NCBI GenBank assembly: GCA_964035015.1
Contig: OZ035997.1
Coordinates: 12,440,036 to 12,504,035, forward strand
From: Corallium rubrum
Taxonomy: Eukaryota; Cnidaria; Anthozoa; Scleralcyonacea; Coralliidae
DNA: 64,000 nt
Reading direction: 5' to 3'
Within the stretch, counting starts at the first letter, position 1; each line of letters begins with the position of its first letter. A program made the translations under genes and the position numbers. Shown here piece by piece: positions 45,101 to 52,078 of the stretch. Under the pieces are notes generated by a model, which saw only the letters and a list, made by a program, of their open reading frames with translations, did not search any database and had not been told where the DNA came from.

Positions 45101-48100
45101 TATAGCGTTTTATATAGCCTGTCATGGACAATTTTCTTGCGCTTAATCCGCTTATATGCATATAGGTAGTCCTGCCCATCGTGGAATTGTTGAGGCTGCT
45201 AAAAAGTCTAAATCGTAAGAAATTAGGTTTTTCCCATAAAAAGTTTTTGCACAGGTCTCATTAGCTTTATTTTAGTTTATAACATAGCTCTAGTGGTCGT
45301 CTTGATTGTTGAAAAGCTTTATACTTGTAGCGCTTGCATATCAATTAGAGAATATGTGTTTTTAATATAAGCGGCGTATTGTATAAAATAGGTTTTCTGG
45401 TTTGTTGGAAATACGATTTCTTCACTTATGTAAACTTTGAGGGTATAAAACATTTCAATAATCAAACTACTACCAGAGCTATGCAATGAAATACAGTGGA
45501 ATGAAGCTAAAATCTGCATACAAATTTTTCTTTTGTGTTCCAATTTATATTGAGCTGCATTAATATCTAAGTATCTAACTGGTTGTCGTGTGAAAGTTAT
45601 ACCACATCTGAGTATTGTATTTCATCTGGAAATTCGTTAATCTGTCGTAGCAAAGAAATGGCGGCTGCCGCTGTACTTTTTGTACAGCAACAATTTTTGT
45701 GTACATGCACAACAAACATACTTTTATTCAAGACTAGAATCTAAGTAATTCTGAACTTTGACATAGCAGCTGGAAATTATCGTTATCATCATCAATTTTA
45801 AGGGGCTGTTCATATGAGCCGGGCTAGCCCGATTAACAGGGCTCACGCGATTGATTAGGATCTCACTGTGGTTTTAAAACTTGCATAAACTAAATTTACG
45901 AAGAAGAATTGGTTTAGTTTAGATGTAAACAAATCCTAACATTAATTCAAATCTCCTTTTGTGACTGAGGAAAGAATTTCGCGACACGAGTCAGCCCGCG
46001 GTTAGCCGAGCTAGCCCGCCTCATATGAATAGCCCCTAAGAGATAACTGCGCCGAGCATGACTTGAACCTGACAACACCCCAGGGTTTGAGCATACATAC
46101 ACACACATACATACATAGTTTATTTGCTTCCCACAAGGCAATTTACATATTGAATTTCAACATGGTCGTGTCGAGGCATATCAAAAGCGCTCCAGGCAGC
46201 CGCGGTACGACTCGGTGATGATTTTACGGAGGGGAGGAAAACCGGAGAACCCGGCGAAGAACCCTCGAAGCACATGAGAGACCAACTAAACTACATGAGT
46301 CCCAAGCTCGAGAACGTGGTTATTCCCAATCACCCATCCAAGTACTAACCCCGTCTTTAACTGGGCTTAACTTTGGACTGCAGTAGTGAGAGGCAGCGCC
46401 CTAACAGCACACGCCAACCGTGCTTTCCCGAAGGTTAGGCTGCCCAGCTATTCCAATCGCCAGCGCCGGCTACACAAGCTATTTATAGTGAGTGCCTTCA
46501 TCTTTTAGTTTTTGACCTCTGAATGTAATGTCTGAAACGTTTGTGCTTATTTAGTAGATGATTACTAAGGCCAACGGCATGGATATATTACAGCTAGCTG
46601 AGGGCGCAGTCAGAAGCTGGCTGCAATATATTCAATAAAGCCGTTTGGCCGAAGTGATTATCTGTTTTAATTACTGACCCTTGTCATAGTTTCTGTTTGG
46701 TAAAATCAATTAAATCTCAAATGTCATCAATAAAATATTAAAGAAACGCTGGTTTTAGACCCTTGTAAACGAGAAACGAAATGCTTGTAAACGTGCTGTC
46801 TGCAATATTAAAAATATTGCAATGTGCTTGCTGAAATCGTTGATATAATGCAGACAGAGTACAATGGAATTTGATAAGCTAGTTATTACGCGATATTGTC
46901 AATCATATTACGTCTTGACGTTTACTTTCAGTCTTGTTTGGTCTTTCATTTTGTATACATACCTAACCATTGATGACATGCCTTCTTTGTTTTTGTCTTA
47001 GGATGCAAAGAAAGACGAAGCGTGTCGTAAATCATATCGTTACCTGGCCAGCCTACACGAGGTGAGTTCATTAGCCTGCACTTGTGGCCAAAACTAAAGA
47101 GCTACCTATATTTCTGTATTGTTTTTAATGAGCCATTTGCACGATGACTCGTAGGATGGCCTTCATATTTCATAAGCGTAGCAGCCCAATTCTGTTTGGG
47201 GGAGGGGGCAGAGATTTCTGCCCGTATTTTTCAGTCTTATAGCTTAAAGGTGACGTACAGTCCGTTCTATGCATGTACGAAACTAATGTTTACATCTTTA
47301 TTTACAAAAAATATACTGATACCTTATTCAAGATTGTAAGCTTTTCTTACTTCCTCTTCATTACTTGTACCCAAAACAAAACATTTTCAGAAGAAATAGA
47401 AGAAATCCAAAGAGATATCCTCGCCGAATCACTTGGTTTTCTGACACGTTGCTCCTAACGGTTTACATTGAGCTGAGTACTTCATGTAATTATCTACGAA
47501 TGTCATGTTTTAGGGACTCCATGGCGGACATGCCCAGAACGGACTGTACATCACCTTTAACGTATTAATGGACTAATTGATTTCGATTTTAAACTAACCG
47601 CAAATACCAGCATTCATAGTTGTAACACAAGAATAATCAACAACCTACATCTACCCAAAAGCCAAAACAAACTGGGGTAAACAAAAACCAACCTACCAAG
47701 CTTCAAAGGACTTCAACGATCTGGATATCATGACTAAAAACGCTGATTGTCTACATAAATTGAAGACTTTTCTAAAATCCCTAACATCCAAGACTTTTCT
47801 AAAATAACTTAAATGCGGGGTGCGTCACTTTCCGCCGTGGTGACGGGTTCTGCCATTTTGCATATAGCTCGGCTGAGCTCGGCATCGGTGGCGGAGGGTG
47901 GCGCATTCTGTAATTGTTGAAGAAGTCTATGTCGTTTTTGTTTGCTTGTTTGTTTGTTTGTTTGTTTGTTTGTTTGTTTGTTTGTTTGTTTGTTTGTTTG
48001 TTTGTTTGTTTGTTTGTTTGTTTGTTTGTTTGTTTGTTTGTTTGTTTGTTTGTTTGTTTGTTTGTTTGTTTTGTTTTGTTTTGTTTTGTTTTGTTTTGTT

Positions 48101-49473
48101 TTGTGTTGTTTTTTTTGTATACGTTGTATTGTTATTGTGTTGTACTTTGTATTTATTTGACATATTGTATTGTTACTTTATTGTACGTAATTATTGAAGG
48201 ACCCCACTGAAAAACACTTCGGTGATGTGGGTATCCTGAATAAATATCCTTATCAATGTATGAATTTTTCTTGAACATTTCACAGCAATACATGTCAAAA
48301 TTGTCCGAAATTCCTAACAGAAATTGCCAGAATTTTCCTTTTTCAAATATTTTGGGAGGGTAATTGCCTCCTAAATAAATGACCTCTGAGGTTTGTTCGC
48401 GATAAAGCAGATCACACAGCCGAAAATGCATGCACCTCAATGTCTTTTTCTTGACGTCACCTAATCCTACATCACACAACAAGCACGTGTATTTTGACTG
48501 CTTTCTTGCTTTTCTTGGAGTTGTCAGTTATTGTTGTATCATATATTACCAGCTTAGACATATCTGAAATTTAAATTCACAAAAGTATAAATTTAAACAG
48601 TGAATATACCATTTTACATTACGGCACGAACAAATGGTGTCGACCATTGATGCAACCAGTGGGTGAAGGCATTAAACCGTGGGCTGACACAACATCTGCC
48701 GGCTGAAATCGAGCCTAGCTATAGTCAGGGAGCATATGTCATGAAATAAAGTCCCGTGGGAATTTCGTGATGAAAGCAAGCGACTAGTCTAGATGTATTA
48801 AGGGGATCCTAAGGAACATGAAAAATGTTGTCGGCAATTTTGCGACTTGCACCGACGGCTGCTATGGTGATTTAAAAAGTGAAAAAAACGAGGCTGAGCA
48901 ATAAAATACCGTATAACCATCGTTAATAATGGTAACAAATCGTTACCAAAATTACTCATACTGCATATTGAAGTGTATTTGACACAACTAAGTAACGTTA
49001 AGTAAGAAAGCTTGTCACGTGACCATGACAGCATGGAAACGAGGCCAAGTAATAAAATGCCGTATAACCATCGTTAATGTCAACAAATCGTTACCAAAAT
49101 TACTCACACCTTATATTGAAGTACATGTGACACAACCAAGTAATGTTTGGGTAATAAAGCTAGTCACATGACTATGACAGCATGAAAACGAGGCTGGTCC
49201 CTAAAATGCCTTATAGCTTATTTTGATTTGCGTAAAATTTATCCAACTTCACCCAAATCAAAGAAATATGTGAGTGGTAGTTTACTAGGCCTCGTCCGTG
49301 GTACGGGTGGTCACGTTATTATCATGGGAACGAAGCAAAGGCACGACCTTTGTCGAACCATTGTCATATTCTTATTTACAGAAACTTACGCAGACATTCT
49401 TATCATCACTATCTTCCATCCCCTCCTCTTCCTCCTTCTCCTCCTCCTCCTCCTCCTCCTCCTCCTCCTCATT

Positions 49474-49559
<86 letters not shown>

Positions 49560-52035
49560 TAGAAGAAGAAGAAGAAGAAGACTTGTCGCTGTCTTCGTAA
49601 TTGCTGTCGGCAACATTATGGCAGGGGTCATCTCCATTATCGTTGCAGCTGCAGTGGACCTTGCAATTAAGTCCATTCGTGGGACATCTCTCCGTAAAGG
49701 ACCCGTTACACGTAGCTTTTTTCGTGCAACTTGCGTCGCAAAAAAACAAAGTTCAAGTTGCACTAACATTCTTAGCGTGCGACATCCCCCAGATTGCTCG
49801 TACAACCTGAACTTTGCTTTTTTGCAACGCAAGTTGCATGAAAAAAAGTTGCGTGTAACGGGGCCTTAAAGCAGCCGCACTTAACTAGATGGATGACTGC
49901 GTCAGGGGCTGGTTGTAGTCGTATCATCACTGTTAAAATAAGCACAATATTCAATATTTATTCGGCATACTGATTGTCAAAAAAAACCCAAAATAAATAC
50001 ATTAGACAATTTTAAAATCAAATAATAGCGACGGCAGCTCTGGATTCGGTATACCTTGTCATTGTTCCATACCATCGTCTGGTAATGCAGCTTTCGTGAG
50101 GTAGTCTTTTCGAGGCTCTAGCATCAACATCACGCAGCAACAGCTTCGTATCTGCCTCCTCTTGGTTGCTTTCAAGATATGCCATATCTTTGTGAGTTGC
50201 TTTACATTGGATGCCTATGCCACTACCACTGGACGCACTCTACTTCGATGTTCACCATCCAAGGTCTTTCTGGCGAGATATTACGTTAGTTTTATCCACT
50301 TGTCAAAAATAAGTCGCACTTCATCGCTACCTTTGTACTTCTCAAAGATGCGCGCGGTGAAATAATCAGCTAGATGATGAGAACAGTTCTTAATCCAGTC
50401 CGGTTTCTTAAACACCTGCACCTCTCTGTAGGAGCATGCACATCCTGTTCAGTGGTACCTCCTAGCATATCCATCTTCTCAAGAATGCCCATAATTAATG
50501 TGCTCATTGAAGAACAGTGAAGCGTGGTCCCATCCACAGCAAACATATACTGTATATCATCGATTTTGGCACTATGGAGAACTCGTACTGCCCGACAGCT
50601 TCCTTTATGTCAATAGGCTCTAGGCGTGACCATGCATCATCACCCGTGCAAAAAGGGAGTGATCTTTCTTGTGCTCGACCATTGTCATTGGTTATCACTC
50701 GCAGAATCGTCCCCGTACTTGTGCTAGGAAGTACTACTGAACTGGACGTGCATGCTCCTACAGAGATAGCAGTTACGCAGATGAAGGTCTCCATTATCGA
50801 CGCAATGGTAGAATGCAGGCGCTTGAGAAACCAGACTGAATTTAAGAACTGTTCTCATCTAGCTCAATTATTTCACCGCGCGCATCTTTGAGAAGTACAA
50901 TGGTAGCAATGAAGTGCGACATAACTTAACAGGTTAGTTACTTGGATAGAAATAACCTAGTATCCCGTAGAAAGACCTTGGAGAGTAGACATATCTCGAA
51001 ATAAAATGCGTGTCATGGTAGTGGCATTGGTAGCCAATGCATGTAAAGCAACTCACAAAGATATGACATACCTTGAAAGCAACCATGATGAGGCAGATAT
51101 GAAGCTGTTGCTGCATGCTGTTGATGCTGCGTGTACAAGCCTCGAGAGCCACGGATATCAACATCATATCATCAGACCCCAACGTTTTTGTGCTGTCTCT
51201 CATGTGATTCCCGGAGCTGTGTGATAACACATCCTTTGTGACCAGGAGATGGCAGCGCCATCGCAAGATACTGCTTAGTCCTAACGTTCGCTCCCTTGGA
51301 TCTGTTAGAACTGCAGCGCTTCCTGGGCTTCATGCCTGGAGTAGAGCCGATGATACAGGAAGTTTGGCAGGAAAAAGGGAAGCTGGCATGTTGGAAAGCG
51401 CTACTGAAGGCTCTAATGAAGGTATCGTCACCCCATACTAACGACTGTTACGGCAATTGAGAAGGTTGTCTTGCCAACTGTAACAGCCAGAGACACCCAT
51501 GTTTAAGGTGAAAGATTTGAGGTGGTTCTGTTCTGGAAAAAGCAAGCCCAATCGGAAAGACTACCTCCCACGGAAGCTGCATTGAAAGAGGCCATATTAC
51601 CAGCACATTACCAGACGATGGTATGGAACAATGACAAGGACACAAGGTACCGAATCTAGAGCTGCAGTCACCAGCGGAGTATGGATGGACAATGGAGAAA
51701 GGTGACTTGTGTTTTGATCTACTCCGTATTATTTAGTTCACATCTTTATTTGATTTTAGAATTGTACGTCTAGTGTATTGTATTTTTCTTGACAATCAGT
51801 ATGCCAAATAAAATTGAATATTGTGCATATTTCATTAAAGATGAATGACTTCCATTGATGACACGACTACAACCAGCACCTGGTGCAGTCATCCATCTAA
51901 TTCAGTGCAGCGGCGTTAATTAAGGAGAGACGTTCCATGAATAGTTGACCTGGACTTAATTGCACGGCCCTCTGCAGTTGCAACGATAATGGAGATGATC
52001 GTTGCCGACAGCAATGATGAGGACAAAGACGAGTC

Positions 52036-52078
<43 letters not shown>

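Noticed and set aside
47898-48210. ORFs of VCLFVCLF and TNKQTNKQ repeats
   Set aside because: Translation of the GTTT microsatellite in a LINE 3' UTR.
49228-49869. 213-codon ORF with poly-Ile and poly-Leu
   Set aside because: CTC/ATC trinucleotide repeats in the left arm of the large inverted repeat; no conserved domain.
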